Position numbers and translations under genes: made by a program. The notes beneath the pieces were generated by a model, which was not told the DNA's origin, did not search any database, and worked only from the letters and a program-made list of their open reading frames with translations. From contig NW_019091366.1 of assembly GCF_001949145.1 (NCBI RefSeq), forward strand, positions 2,188,756-2,252,755: 64,000 nucleotides of DNA. Reading direction: 5' to 3'. This DNA is from Acanthaster planci (Eukaryota > Echinodermata > Asteroidea > Valvatida > Acanthasteridae). This document shows, piece by piece, positions 36,601-50,864 of this stretch; within the stretch, counting starts at the first letter, position 1; every line of letters begins with the position of its first letter.

Positions 36601-39600
36601 TCAGTATTTATTTTAAAAGGCATGCATGTTCTTACATAATTATGATTTGTACTGCACATAAAATAGGAGCACAGAAAGGGAGTATTTTTTCACATTATTT
36701 AATATCACCTCCGTTTTTTTTGTTTTTTTTACATGTATTACCTGTGCACTTGAAGGTACCTCTTTTGTGAAAATGATATCTCAAAATGACCAAACAATTT
36801 TAAGGAGTGGTTGTGCCTATTCAATCGTGCGCACTGAATATAGCATGATTTGTAGCGGGCATGCATGTGATGGATATATAACGTGAGCTTGAGACGGTCA
36901 TATTGGATACATAAAAACACGGTCAGTTGTTGAGCCATCAGTATGAGTCATCTAAGATTTACTGGCCATCTTGCTGGATCAGAGTACTGTCCTGTGCTGG
37001 CTCCCCAACCATGCATTGATTCACACAAGCTGCCCCGGAGGAAATGCACCAGTTATGTGAAAGACTTGCCAAGCGCAAACCACTGCCCATCAGATTTGAA
37101 GAACGTGACAGAGTACCGGGTAGTGACAATACACTTCTTCAGCATGTTTGCCAGTAACCAGATTGTGCTAAGCTAAACTGTTGTGGTAGTCAAAATGCCC
37201 ACAGAATTGGCCTAGCCTGGAATTGGTGCCTGAAATCCAAGGTTTAGACAGCTTCATTGATGAAAACCCTTCTTTAATAAACTGGCCATTAGCAGATTCC
37301 TATAGCAACTGATGCCTTTAAACAAACATAACATCCTTACAGTTTTTCGTTTGAAAGAAATAATATAATATTTTAGTTACGTTGACTGCATCTTCAAAGC
37401 AAGTCTTATTATAAGACGCAAAGGAAACTTCATCATAATAAGTGCAGTGCAGAGAATACTTCAGTTTCGTGGCATTAGATTTTTTCTTCTCAACCATTTA
37501 AGTTTTTAAAATCATACCCAAAAGGAAACTGCAATGTAATTTCAACATGAATGTCCATCATTCGTTACATTTTTTCTTAGATGTTCAGTTGGCTTATATT
37601 AAGAACAAATCTCCAAAGAAATACTTCAGACCATGGGCCCTTTTTTAAGTGGCATCTTTATGGTTGTCAAGTTACCTGTATTTAATTGAAAGAAGATAAC
37701 CCCAAAAAAGAAGGAAACAAATTTTTTCTTCATATCCTCTGTGACCATGGGTCAAAACATTACATCCGATCACAAAAAAGAAATTTTATTAAGGAATTGA
37801 GGCCCAAGTCAAGTTATGTGTTTCAGGACTTCCTCTTTTTGAGAGCAATGGAGTTAAGGGTAAACGTGCTGTCACTACAATGACAGAATAAATCAATACT
37901 GCTGGACTCCACAGCGCATGGACATAAGTGTCCATATTGTATTGTTACTTGATGATGCACGGTCACTGATGGTCGGTGTACAGAGCGGTCAGTGCAGACA
38001 GCATCCGAATGGCCTTGCTGGACTGACCATGCACTGACCAGCAGGAAGTTGAAGAGGATTCATTTTGACCTCCTGGCCAGCTCAAGGTGACCTCTGCCCA
38101 CTCATTCATTCATTCATGGGGCTGGCTGGCGTCCAAGTTCTGTAGAAAGAACAGGAAAAGTAGAGGTCAAGGGCTGTGAGGGACATGTCATTAAATCCTT
38201 CATTCCTGTGAGGTAAAATTCTCTGATGATGAGAAGACATGGCTGTGTTTACATCAAGAAAATGTTGATTCAGTCTCAGTCGTGCTAATCCTAGAGTTTC
38301 AACATCATGGAACACACACGACTTTTTTCCACCAAAATGTTCCTTTTTGAGGGAACTGGTAGTGAAAATATTTGACAAATTTAACTTGAAGTCCTGCTAT
38401 ATCAGGCTAAAGATACGAGCATTGAGAAAAAGTAATTCACTGTGAAGTCCTTGGGGTTTTGAGCCTTATTTTGATTCCAGACATTTAATTAAATAAAGAG
38501 AAGGGCAAGATTGACAAGGGATTTAATGTTGGAAATTGCTAGTACATAACCACTGACCCAGAATGCAGACAATTATATTCCACACACAGAATAAATTATT
38601 TAAAGGGGACAAAAATTGCCCATGATTTTGATTTGGTTGGTGCTAAAGAAAGAATCGCATGTGAAATTATTTTCTCTGTCTTTTTAAATATTTTTTGTGC
38701 TTATTTTGGGGGTTTTGTTTTACAGGCTATGCTGTTAACAATCTTCAGCTATTTGTAATTTATAATTTATTCGCATGTTTATAAACTTAACTTAATCCTA
38801 AAGTATGGATCTACGAGTATGATGGTAAGATTAGAGAAAAGGTTTTATGTAGTGTTGTGTTTAACTTGATTGTATTTACCTTAGTGGCTTCAGTTTTGTT
38901 TTAAAATCCTAGGTTTTAGATTGGAATAATTAATATATTGAGGAAGAACAGCTCCCTGATTGTGATTAAAAGATGAACTGGATTTCTATGTTATTCATAT
39001 ATTTCCTACAAAAAGGAAAAAGAGAACTGGTTGAGTGATTTACATGACTGATTTGAAGAAAGCAATGAAATTACAAAAAAAATGGCTGCCTCCATTAAAT
39101 GTACTTTTGATATGAGACGCAAGTTGCTGTGTTTTGACAGAGCAGGATGTTTGGAGATGTAAAGTTCATTTACAATGTTGATCTAACACGAGGGGAACTT
39201 TTTAGAAAATGGTTTGTTCTTTGAAAAAAAAATGAAAATAAAAAAAACTGTGTCGTGTCTGACAAAAATTTTGTAGATTGTAGATACACTTGGAGAGATA
39301 TGATACAATATTATGTACATAAGAGAATGACTGAACTCCTGAAATGATAGTTCATACAAAACGTATGGTCTCTCCTTGTACTGAAAATAAAAGTTCTATT
39401 TCAAGAAGATAAACAACAGTGCTTTGTAATTTACTTGTATTTTGTTCTTGTTTGTTCAAATCCCTTTTTTAGTCTTTCCAATGGAACTGAAAAGGCTGGC
39501 AGTACATGAGAATTCACAGATGTGTGAGGTTTGCTACAGTAATACAATGAACATTATGTCCATGGCATCAAGCAATTGATTGATTCTTGTATTAGCAATG

Positions 39601-42600
39601 GCTGAGTGAATTTTAGTGGATTTTATTTTCAACAATACATGACCACTTGCTTTCTACCCGACCATTGTGGGGCAGGGTCCTCTATATACGAGCTGCACCC
39701 ACACAATACAAGCAAGACTCAAACTGTTCTGTTGACTGAGTTTAATTTATATTAATGACACCTTCATTTTGATAGCTATGTAATTCAGTTAGAAATAATC
39801 TTGCGTGCTAGCGCTGATAAAATGAAGGGTTAGGTGTGAAATGTTTTGCCCAACTCCAACTACGACACCCAGGTGTGGAATTTTTCTTCAAGGGTTATTA
39901 GACACACTTCTGTGAAACAAGGCCTTTTGTCTCATTACTTCAATGCCATCTGCTAAGTTCACTTTCTGTAAGATAAAGGTTGCCAATAAGCACTCCTATG
40001 AAAGGTGCTGTTGCTCTATGTATGTGTGCCAGAAGGCTAAGTTGTGATGAACCATCTATGCCATGATAGATGTTATTGATTTCCTCTTCACAAAAAGACG
40101 CTACAAACACAGCTCCGTTGTAGTGTGTGCTAAAGTGTTGTCACAACGTGTCACTTTTCTGTTTTAAGCCTTGGAGTTAGACGGTGCCTGGTTCGAATCC
40201 AGGTAGCTAATGTATATTTGCATATTGGTAGCCCATATCAAGCCTGAAAGGAGGATACTGGGGTACATCCCGCCATATTTACAATTATTTAAGAAAAGCA
40301 GGTTGACTCTGTATGAAGGAAAGGTTCTAATAACTTTGGCATTGATGATGGTTCGTAGTAGAAATGTTCCTGTCTTGATTCACGTCATGGTGGAGCATAT
40401 AACGAATTTATCATCACAAGCAAAAAGCAAACTAATACAAGAACTGAGAGCTTGGAATGTGTAGAGGGATATAAATGCGAGCATTGCTCAGGATTTCACA
40501 GTGTTTTATGACATTTACCACAAAGTAGAATCTATTCAAGAACCAGGGGACAAGGTCATGTTTTTAAAAATATTACCTCATTACTGGTGGTCTCCTGTCC
40601 AGCTGTGCATGACCTTTCACTTGTTAATTTGCTGTAATTCATGATCCAATTCAGTCCAATTTTATTTTGGGCTTCAAATCTTACCAGCATTTGGGTTTGC
40701 ATTATGGCCCATTTGCTGGGTTGTTTTGTGACACGCTTGAGGTAACTGCCATTTCTTTGCTGTCTTTAAAAGAGAGTTTAGCTGTTTCAAGACTTAGTCT
40801 TCTAAGTTTAGGCTTTTTTCTGCCTGTGATCATACCCCCCCCTTGGTATTGTAAGAAAAAAAAAACATACAAAAGCATTTCTTATATGGATACTGAATTC
40901 TGAAATATATCTGAATAATTACAATTATTAGAAAGGAAATAACTCCTTCAGTTGAACAGTGTGAAATCATATTCCTAATGACTCGACTGCAGAGCTTGCT
41001 CATTAAATGATGAGAGCTAATTGTAATTGAAGAAGGTGTTACTTAACACGACCCTAAAGTATTGGATCATGTTGCTTGCATTCCCTCCTGTCATGATTAC
41101 ATAACCAGTTTTCCAAGCTTTGCAAAATATATCACTGTTGCATTTTGCAGAAACTCAAAGTAAAATACCCTTTTAGTTTGAAAACACCCATACCTAGTAA
41201 GGGTCCTATTCTTGAAAACAGGGAATATTTATTAAAAAACTTTAAAGAGACCATAATTTTGAAATCATTTCATCAAATGACATGTGGGAGTGACATTAAC
41301 TGCATGTTTCACTGCCCCTTAAGGTATCTTTTGAGGGCTTGTTTCGCCCACTCAGGATAATTTGATCCATCTAACATTCAGCCAATTACTTGTGATTTCC
41401 AAGTTTTAATGTTAAGCATGAGTTGCAGTCAGTGAATAGATACTATTGAGATAAAAAATTTCTCTTAGTTATGCTTGCCGTGAATGTCTGTTCGACCTTT
41501 GGCAGACTGGATTTCTTGTGAATACAGCAATGGTATTTTCACTCACATTTCTTGGTTACTTCCATTGAATTCATACTAGAGGGCATAAATCATCATTTGC
41601 TATGTCTAATATAAATTTCTGGCATTAAGTCTGGCCAGAATAAAGCAAAAACTGCATTTGTGAGGTTTTATACAAGAAAAATATTTCCTCACTGCACTGA
41701 AGACAAAGTAAATACATGTATATGTAACTACGCATTCCATGGGGAAAGACGCAGTCTAAAATTATCCACCAAGGGTCTAGGCATGGTTTCACTATTAAAA
41801 CAAACAAGTTAGAAAGTGCAAGCAGCTTTTTTTTATTCATCAAACTGATGCTCACTCTGAAGTCAATTCCTTTTAAGTGCCTCAATTATAATCCAAGGTC
41901 AAATACAAGAAGGAAATATCAACTTTAACCCAAAACCCTCCCAAATTACCAATAAGGAAAACAACAGTGCTAATTACTTGGCCGGGCGTATGCACTATCA
42001 TGCCAAGTTCCTAATGCTCAAGCACAATTAAATTTTCCACAGAGCTGGTCGAATTTTCCCCTGCCCTGGTGGGCTATTATGCTGCATTTGACCAGCGGAC
42101 CATTATCTGTTTATTAAGAGGCCTGGGGGTTGTATGACGGTACAGGCAATTATTACAACATTTATTATTCATCTTCAAGCTTGGTGATCGACTAGCTCTT
42201 TGCTAACCACACAAATAACGAGAAGTCTTCCAGGAGTAAGTTAATATTCCTCTGTGGAGCGACCCTACGCGTTTATTGTCAATCCATTGTAATTAACTCG
42301 CTCCAACATTAAGCTGCTCTCGTTGAGTTACAGACTTGGAAAAACCAATGAGGTGTGTGCACATGTGTGCCTTGTGCATTAGGAATCCTTGCTGATCAAC
42401 GATAGCATCCGTGCAAAAAGGGTGTTCTCTTAAATACACTCTGAAACACAGTAATAAACCCACATTGGTTTGGTAGAATCCAAACACAGCAAATGCCATG
42501 TATTGGTGCATGTAGACGGTAACAATGGAAACTGTCACACTCAATTTGTATATCAAAGCTACATTCTTTCTGGTGCCTTTTTATAACATTCTTTACTATT

Positions 42601-43200
42601 TCCAATAGCTACAAACTATCACTCATTAGAACTGAATTGATCCTACTTTAAAAAAACTGACTTGTCCCATGTAGACTTGATCATGACAAACACCCTTCTT
42701 AACGCCAGCAAACAGTTTAGGCTACTGGACAGTCCAAACACCTGGAAAGGCAACAAAATGCTGTGCAAAAACAGGTTACCAGCCAAAATGTCAAGCAGTG
42801 TATACTGCCTGTGGCTGGTACTCCGCACATCGATTTGCTGAGCAATATTACCTGCTTAGCAGATCTGCGGTATCTGAGGGGAGGTGAGGCATCCTAGCAT
42901 GCAGCCAGAGGGCGAGGTCAAATACCTGCTCAGATGAACAGGGCATAAACCAGGCAAGACACTAAATGTGGAAGTCATCAATGATCTATGCTGAGGATTC
43001 CATTAGAGGCCTAGTTAGGGGATGGAGAGGGGTGGGGGAACTAGCATTATAATGGACTACAGGTATGGAATGAGGGTTGTGAGTTACAAACATTGGGATG
43101 TAATGATATGTGGATTGTTACTGGTAATGGGGAAGGGTGATGATGGATAATTGAACTAATAAACCAGGAAGACACTGTGGAGTGCGGTCGGAAGCATAAT

Positions 43201-43290
43201 ATACATATTCATAGGTATGATGAAATACATATACATATTCATAGGTATGATGAAATACATATACATATTCATAGGTATGATGAAATACAG
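43201..43290. repeat. 30-base tandem repeat, three identical copies
   Basis: Three exact copies of a 30-base unit that begins ATACATATTCATAGGTATGA. The minus-strand translation makes a repetitive YEYVYVFHHT peptide, which is an artefact of the repeat and not a gene. Confidence 0.9.
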
Positions 43291-44851
43291 GCCTTGCGGG
43301 GTAGCCAAGCACATATCGGTCAAAAGGAGAACAGATGTAAGTGAAATGGTCCTGGAGACAATAGCTAGTTAAATCCTGTTTTGATTGAATAAATGCATGA
43401 ATTCAACCATGAGCCCAAAAAGATCGACCAAAATGAAGCTGTTTTTTACTTAGTTCTGATGAATACAAAACATACGCGTAGTTCTTTCCCCCTCCAGAAT
43501 AATAAATAATAATTTATGATGCAGAAGAATAGCAATTTTGTAAATCTACAATCAAAATCTTTCAACAGAATTTTTTCACACTAAGCTAGTTGGTTTTCTT
43601 CTAAAATTATGAAATTTGAGAGATTATTTAGAGGTCCGGAAAAGAGACTTGGAAATATTTCTAGGACACAGCAAGAGGAATACTGGAGACAGGACCGAAT
43701 CTAGCAGGACTGATGTAGTCCATCGATGCTATATTTATAATTTCCTCAGGCCACTTGCAAATTATTCATTCAGAATACAAACTAAAACGTGACCACACTC
43801 ATTTGTACAGGCCAGGCATTACTTTTAATTGATCCCCCAATAAGATTGATGTCTGCAGGTAATCAGGCTCCAAGGACATTGTCTACAAATATCAGAGTAG
43901 GTGTGTGAGCCCAGACAATAGAGAGCAGACAACTGTCCAGCTCTTGTAAGGTCACCCAGAGATAAGATTGTAGGCTTGGGCTCGCCAGAGAACAAACAAT
44001 CCCTGATGTTTATTGCATGAAAGCTATTGACTCTATTTCGGGAATGCTTTTAGATAAATCATGTTTTCCAAGCAGCATGTCACGAGCAAACCTGAATTTT
44101 GTTGACATGAGATGGAATGAGTCTTTCTGGTGAAGGCTGCATATTTTTTGGAAGTTTACTAGTATCTTATCAGTTATTACTGCTATCATCTCTTGTCCTT
44201 AAATCAGCTGATTTCTACTTTTAGAATAATATTTATTACTTCATGTCTAATGCTAGAAGAATACCTTTGACTTTCAAACTTTCCATGGAGGCCAATTCAC
44301 CCAACCATTTGAAGAACAAAATAGACTTCCTCCAAAACTCTCAGTACTTTGCCCACTTTTGTTTTCAAACATCAGGTTTTTGGGAGTGGAAGGTTTCACT
44401 ATTTGTGTCAAAGTACGGTTTAGAGCCCAACAATTAGGGTAAACTCCAGCATTATAAACTGTTCATGAGTTGCCTGTATGACAGTGTCTCGGAATTAAGA
44501 TGAAACTGTGCTTAAAACTTGCAATCCATTTTGATCTGACCATTAATGGCACTTAATTGTACACCTTTGACTTGCATTGTAAATCTCAGGGCCTCTGTGG
44601 AAAGCAGTGCTTTGCTCTGATCAGAGTTTAAAAGATGACAAGTCATTAAAAGAGCTGCAAAAAACACTTCTGAGAAGCTGCATAAACATCTACAAATAAC
44701 TATACCAACAATCTATAATAAAAAGATCAGGAAAGGATCATTTCTTGGCAGTCACAAAAGTGATTCACACTTGTTACAGGGTGATCAGACTTTCTTGGTT
44801 TGATTCAGGAATACGTACATTATCACTACTTACATGGCTTGACCGTTTTTT

Positions 44852-47800
44852 TTATGAATTGGTGAGCAGATCAGGGTCCTTGATGTGTGCCTTGAGATAC
44901 TTCATCATGGAAAACGTCCGCACCCTTCTTTTCCCTAACAAAATTGAAATTTAAGATAATACCGTAAATATTGGCCAAATGCAAGTATGTGCATTTTCGC
45001 AAAATTCTGTTCAAATATTGGCAAAACCACTGAATACTTATCTTATGGTCTGATACAGGACAACTTTCTGTTTGATTTTCTAGAATATTTTTATTTTTTA
45101 TTTTCTCAGTGCAGGGACCTGAGAGTGGTAAAATCAGAGACAAAATTCACTGGTTCCAAAGTGCAATGTATCAAATTCAATTAATCATCAATGGGCACCA
45201 GGTAAGTAGTACACCCACCCTCCATGCAAGCTCTCTGTGCTGAATTACTCCCATTTTTATTTGAAGCTTAAAATTCACATGGGATCAATTGCTAGCCCTT
45301 CTGACTGTCGAAAAAAATCAATTCCTCCTCAGCTGAGGAATTGATTCAATTTGGCCCTCTGATTTCTGGGAGGACAGTGTAGCTGGAGAATTACATTTAC
45401 GTTTTGTGTCGAAAAAAATGACAAAATAAGCCACACTACTTGGCAATGCCTGACAAATCAGACACTCTTGAGGTCAGATCATAAGTAACAAGGCTTCGGT
45501 GGAGAGCACTGTCCAAGTTTGACAATATAAGATACCAAGTCAGTGGGAAGAATTTGGAACGTCTACTGTCACGGTGAAGCTTCAAAAGGACCGCTCACAA
45601 AGACTGACTCTATGTATCAGAAAATACTCCAGGAAGTCCTTGGAATTTAGGAAAACCAAACAATTAACTCAATCGAGCACAAGGGAAGCAAACACAGGGC
45701 ATTTTAACAATCACAATAATTAGCAATCATCCATTATATCATAAGCTAGAACGGGATACCATAGTTGAATGCACAGAGAAAGTTGAATGACCTAGAGTTC
45801 ACAGGAATGCGTGGGCCGAGATTGCGAGGTCTGCGGGTGGTGAAGCACTGATATTGATTTGAATGTATTCTGTTTCTGTATTGTAGCCTTTCTTAATGTG
45901 ACAACACTTCCTTTGGTTCAAGCTAATCATAGAGCTAGGGACTCAACTGACTGACAGTAGGGATTACGTGAATGGGGTAGGGGGGATTTGGGCTGGTACT
46001 AGGGTACTGGCTGGGGGTGTGTATGATGGTGTTTGTACTCGGATATACAGACTGCTGCAGAGCAACCCATCAAGGGTTGGGTGATGTGCTGGCCATCTCA
46101 GAAAATGTTGATTGTGGAGTATTTTCTGCTTTGAGCCCTTGGTATCTTGGTGGGCCTTTTTAGTTCTTGCTTATTGCGAGGGACCTTGGGGTTTGGTGAC
46201 TTGGGAAGGCTGATGAGGACCTTGGCATAGAGCCTCCAGGGTTCATTCGATCCCCCCCCATCTCAAGGATGGACTCTCGTTTTCCATCCATTTTCTTCTG
46301 ATGGTTGGTCACCTCAAGCATGTCAGCTGGGGGTCTTTCTTTATTCTGACAGGTAGCACCTCGTCACTTTGCAAGTGCATAAGTTTAACACAAGAGCCCT
46401 TATCACAATATGTTATAAAGATCAATAAGGTATTGATGACTTTCTTTACGAGCAATTTGACTAGCAATCACAAGAGGGCGCTTCCATGAGTTCCCCACCC
46501 TCAAAGTAATACCAGTGGCAAAGCTTGTGTCACAAAACTCTTTCCTCTACCGGTGTTGTTTATGTTAAAAGAAAGGAGAGGTATTGCTAGAACTTGTACC
46601 CCCTTCCCCAAACCCCATTACAAGCATCGCCCCCTCACCCACACCACAGGTTGTTATACACTTTGAGCGGAAGCACCCCCTCATTGATTGAAAAGAGCCA
46701 TGTTGGTGGGGAGTGTTCATTTGGCTGGTAGCGTGCATTTCATAGTCGTATGTGAACCAGCAAAGTGTAGTTCCCGAGGAACTGCTCTCTCTCTCTTGGT
46801 CCAGATCTCTCTCTCTTGGTCCAGATCTCTCTCTCTTGGTCCAGATCTCTCTCTCTTGGTCCAGATCTCTCTCTCTTGGTCCAGATCTCTCTCTCTTGGT
46901 CCAGATCTCTCTCTCTTGGTCCAGATCTCTCTCTCTCTTGGTCCAGATCTCTCTCTCTTGGTCCAGATCAGGGCTCTTTGTAAGTGCCTTCTTATGCCTA
47001 TATTCATCAGACGGTCATAACTCCGATTTTTGCAACTATTTTGTCATACATTTCAGTGAGAATTTCATTTCTTGGGTGACCGCCAGACAATTTATTCATG
47101 CCTTTCCTTTGTCATTTAATGATTTCCTACTGCAAATGATTGTTTTCCAGAACAAGAGATAGTGGTAGGCTCAGAGATCTCGTTACTTTTTTGTACTACC
47201 TGCAAATCCTATAAAACTGGTCAAGGTTGAACTCAACTCTCTGAAAACCTGGCAGCACTGTAATGGCAGATTGTTGTTGCTATTGTTCGTTCATGCGTGC
47301 TAGGCAGAGTAATAAGATCTCGGTAGCTGTTCAATGCTACCACTGAAACACAAATATTTATTGCCTCTTGTCGGGGTTTTGTTTGGAGAATTTCTGACAC
47401 ATGACTGACATTTCTACCAATACCTACCAGCACACCTGGTAGTTTGAAAATATACTGAGGTTGTACACGTGGGATCTCTGTATGTTAATCTCCTTGTTTG
47501 AAACATCAATTTCCCCATCAATATGATTTGCTCAAAGCCTGTTCAGATTTTCTCTAGGTACTCTGTTTTTTATACATTCCAACAGACAGATCCAATGAAT
47601 ATTGATGTAGAGTAACTAGCCCAGACACCGAGTACTGCCTTGGAGCAGATTGCAATGTTTAATCAGCATAAAGTCATAAGTTGTGGATGTCAACCAAACC
47701 ACATTATTATCCACTTCCTGCCGGGGATTCCAAATCCGGACACGTATGCTTTACATGCGTGGCCGGGGTCTCTGAACTCGGATAAAGGGAACAGGGCCTT

Positions 47801-50800
47801 GTAACAAAAGACTGTACTTGGAACAAAAGACCAGGCTGCTGGGCATTACCAATATTTTTCACTCTCAATAGTGGAGATAATCCAGCCTTGTTTTGAAACA
47901 GTATACCAGGGTTTGGGGCATTTAGAGTGAGCGGATTACCACCTGGGACAAAAGCTCTCCACCACTGCAGCGCTGAGCCACACAGCACTGCTGCATGCTA
48001 GTTTGGCCCCTATTGAAAAGAGGTCAGCAGTGCACTGAGCCAGGTTCGTGAACAAAAGAAAGTTACATAACAGCGCACAATCTGGGCTCTTTTTACAAGG
48101 CTGCAGGCCTGGCTGAAATACTCAGGCGTCAATAGATTTTGTCTGTCAGGCTAGAGGAACCACCAGACAGTCCTTCACGTGTTTGTAAGTGTCCAGTAAA
48201 TGAAGATAGAAATTTTTAAAGAATTTTGAAAACAGAAAAAAAAAGATAAATATTCCGGCCCTGCATCATCAACATTGATAACTGCCCCGGCAGGAAGTTG
48301 TTATAGTCAAGAGACAGGCATCAATCTAACCTAAGCTCCCCCAACTCTCAGCCACCAAAAGGTTTTCTGACAATATAAGAATACTGCTAGAATAGATGTA
48401 ATCTGTGCTGAGGGTTTTGACAACTTACCAAATACCTTCATGAGTTGATCATCACAGATGTGGTACTGTTTGTTGGCAGGGTCCTGAAAATCAACAAAGT
48501 CAAGTATGATTTTCCAGGATGTGTCACCTGAATAAGCCATCAGTATTAAGCTATCAATTCAGGTATTTCACTCCGCACACATACCTCCGTTGACACATTT
48601 TCAGAGTAGTCTGTCCAAGCACACCTTCCTTCACTCCCAAAAATTAAAGCTTAAGAAAAGGTACTTAGTTCTGAAAATGTTTTGTCATTCAACTCACACT
48701 GAGGTTCCGCTCTTTAATGATCTGCCACATTCTCTGTACAACTTTTGCCCTTGGCATCTGCAGATGAAAAAATCAGGAAAAATGCAAATCAATTCAACGT
48801 TCATTTGTACAACCCGTCGAGAACATTGATGAATTTTAACAAATTGTGTGCTTAAGTCCTTATAAGGCGGCGTCCAAAATTCAAAACGTTTGTATTCCTT
48901 TACAAAAGGCTCTGTTGAGACCTGAGAAACATTCCTGCAGGAAATGAGTAGTGTTTGTTTCCTGGTCCTAGGTGAATTATCTTGTGCATGCATAGGTAAA
49001 TATCTCCAAATCTGAGCACCCTGTATCCCAAGGTTTTCCCTGTAGGAGGAAGGTTTGCTCCTAATTTGACCAGGTTGTAAGTCCATGGGGTCATTCCTAT
49101 TACAATGTCCTCCACTGCCTGACACAAATTTCCTGGTTTGATAAAACTCTGCATTTTTCGAAGCCAAACGGCTGATCCTTGCAGTTTCTTATAATTGCAA
49201 GTTTTGGCTTCATCCTACAGTTGGAATTAATCTTGCCAGTTCTACAAATCTTACCGTATTCACTCCCATGATATCTGCTAACTCATGTGACAGAACCATC
49301 TCCTTCTGGTACAAGCCTGGTGAAAATAAGAGATGTAGCTTTTCAGTGTTTTATGTCTGTCACTATTTTTCCAATGGCTTCAAGAGGAGGATGACTTACT
49401 GTCTTTCTTTGTTGGTGTCTTTCTTGATTCCTTTTTCCTCGGACCTTTCACCTGCTTTCTTCTCGTTCTTGACCGAGATTCACCCTGCAGTTTCCGAGCA
49501 AGTTCCTCATCTTTAGACATTGTCTCTGTCTCCTCATCAGACAAATCTGTCTTTGATTTCTTGCCTTTCGTGGTGTTTGTGGCATGTTGTTTTCGCTGTA
49601 GAAATGTAAAAATGTTTTTTGTCAAGAGCACTACATATTGGTTCAGCTTGTTAACATCTGTCATTGACTGGTCAGTATCAACTGCTAAATCAGTAGCTTA
49701 GCTCAGGAAAACAATAAAATGCATTGCGAGTACAAAATTGAAAAACAAAACAGTACATCTTAAGGAGCTAGGCAAGGCAAACTTGTCTTTACTGTGGTTT
49801 TCTACAGGCATACAACTTGGACTTTGACAAAAAAGCGTGGAAAACTCCAATCTTTACAAGACTATGTACAATGTTTATCAATTTTCAATGGCATGAGTAT
49901 GAAGTGAACAATGAGGAAATCCGCTGATCGGAGGAGACGTTGCATGCCTGTGTCTACCATTTTATAACATAAGTGTTTGTTACCAAACTAGTAGAATACC
50001 TTTTGTGGCTGTGAGTTCAATGTGACAGGATTGTCACTGTCAACTTCATCTTCGTCATCTTCATCTGGTGAATTCTGGGATTCTTCGTTCTGACTCTCAG
50101 ACACCAAGAGGCCCATCACGATGTCATCAATTTCTTTCTTCCTAGTCATTGCAAACAGAATTTGATACAAACATAACCAACCTTCATCCAAAAAAATGGA
50201 CTTTTGTTTTTGTGAACAAAGTAAACAGATGAAAGAGATTCTTTCCCAATTTCTCAGTGTCCTCTGTGGTCATTCTGATTTCTGAAAATAGGTTCTAGGA
50301 TCTCAAATCAAATTGGTTGCCCTAGAAGCAATAACCTCTGACCTTTTGGACAAGTCTGTCTTGAATTCTTGCTCCAACTGTTCTCTGATCTTCTTGGAAG
50401 ACAGCAGGGTCAAGTCTGACCCACGCACAATCTCTACAAAAGAAAATATGCAGGCTGAATTCTTTGCTGTAAAGATGGAAAATGTTCTGTTATCACTTTC
50501 CTTGATATTTTGAAAATATGTCATATGGGGTAAAGATAAACTGAAATAATACTATAAAATGAATTATCTAAATATCAAAACAACAAATCTGAATCTTTCC
50601 ATATAGCTAGTGGGAGACTTCTTAGAATGCTCGATGTCAGTAAGCATAAATTATTCTTCTCATTTTCCTCATGTTCAAAATGACACAAATGACAGAAAAG
50701 ACCTGTGTTTGCTGTCACCGAGCACCTCAGAAGTTTCCCATAGTTACATATAAAAATAAATTCTAAATCACAAGTTGAAATGGGATTTGAAGAGTTTTTC

Positions 50801-50864
50801 AACAAAATCTTTTTTTTAAGTTTTTGAATTTACCTTTTATTCTTCCTCTGAATATTTCACTCAT
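44852..50864 (-). CDS. DEK_C and SWIB domain protein (UAF30/Spp27-like)
   Basis: Probable nuclear chromatin or RNA polymerase I factor by analogy to yeast Uaf30 and Spp27. Reading on the minus strand, exons are 50864-50834, 50433-50343, 50141-50000, 49595-49400, 49316-49255, 48757-48698, 48483-48429 and 44934-44852, all in consistent phase, giving 239 codons. Residues 1 to about 60 form a DEK_C-type domain (IVRGSDLTLLSSKKIREQLE, then FKTDLSKRKKEIDDIVMGLL). Residues 60-150 are a low-complexity acidic then basic linker (SPDEDDEDEVDSDNP; TRRKQVKGPRKKESRKTPTK) likely to carry nuclear localisation signals. Residues about 154-230 form a SWIB domain (MVLSHELADIMGVNTMPRAK, VVQRMWQIIKERNLS, DPANKQYHICDDQLMKVFGK, FSMMKYLKAHI). 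The last intron is 3.5 kb and contains a minisatellite. It is divergent from SFXN5 copy A, 1.1 kb away. Confidence 0.9.
45316..45346. repeat. short perfect hairpin
   Basis: AATCAATTCCTC at 45316-45327 is complementary to GAGGAATTGATT at 45335-45346 with a 7-base loop. It lies in the last intron of the SWIB gene. No function is evident. Confidence 0.6.
46785..46968. repeat. 20-base CT-rich minisatellite, about nine copies
   Basis: The unit CTCTCTCTCTTGGTCCAGAT repeats about nine times; one copy near the right end carries an extra CT (22 bases). Because 20 is not a multiple of 3 and the unit lacks stops in these frames, long open frames appear on both strands (46688-47020 and 46752-47162 plus; 46717-47007 minus). 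These are repeat artefacts. The copies are essentially identical, implying recent expansion. Confidence 0.95.

Larger units (their letters stand above)
33416..44851. other. 11-kb gene-poor interval between Mxd and the SWIB gene
   Basis: It lies between convergent genes, so both 3' UTRs should be here. It holds a degenerate ATGAATATTCAT repeat cluster (33431-33675), a 30-base triplicate (43201-43290) and a lone tRNA T-arm-like sequence (40187-40203). Open frames such as 34248-34760, 34350-34817 (minus) and 35712-36059 have no recognisable domain. I see no supportable gene. Confidence 0.5.
44935..48428 (-). other. last intron of the SWIB gene
   Basis: A 3.5-kb intron. It contains a perfect 12-bp hairpin (45316-45327 with 45335-45346, loop CTCAGCT) and the 20-base minisatellite at 46785-46968. 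No other coding sequence could be supported. Confidence 0.55.

Noticed and set aside
38700-38760. Possible extra Mxd terminal exon after a pyrimidine-rich AG
   Set aside because: In the required phase it gives only ten residues unlike any Mxd tail, so it is not supported.
40187-40203. CCTGGTTCGAATCCAGG, a perfect tRNA T-arm
   Set aside because: No D-arm, anticodon stem or matching acceptor stem is found upstream, so it is not called a tRNA; it may be a relic.
43118-43312. Minus-strand frame with repeated YEYVYVFHHT
   Set aside because: Product of the three identical 30-base units, with no domain or splice context.
46688-47162. Long open frames on both strands rich in LSLSWSRS or RERSGPRE
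   Set aside because: They are translations of the 20-base minisatellite, which happens to lack stops; no gene is implied.
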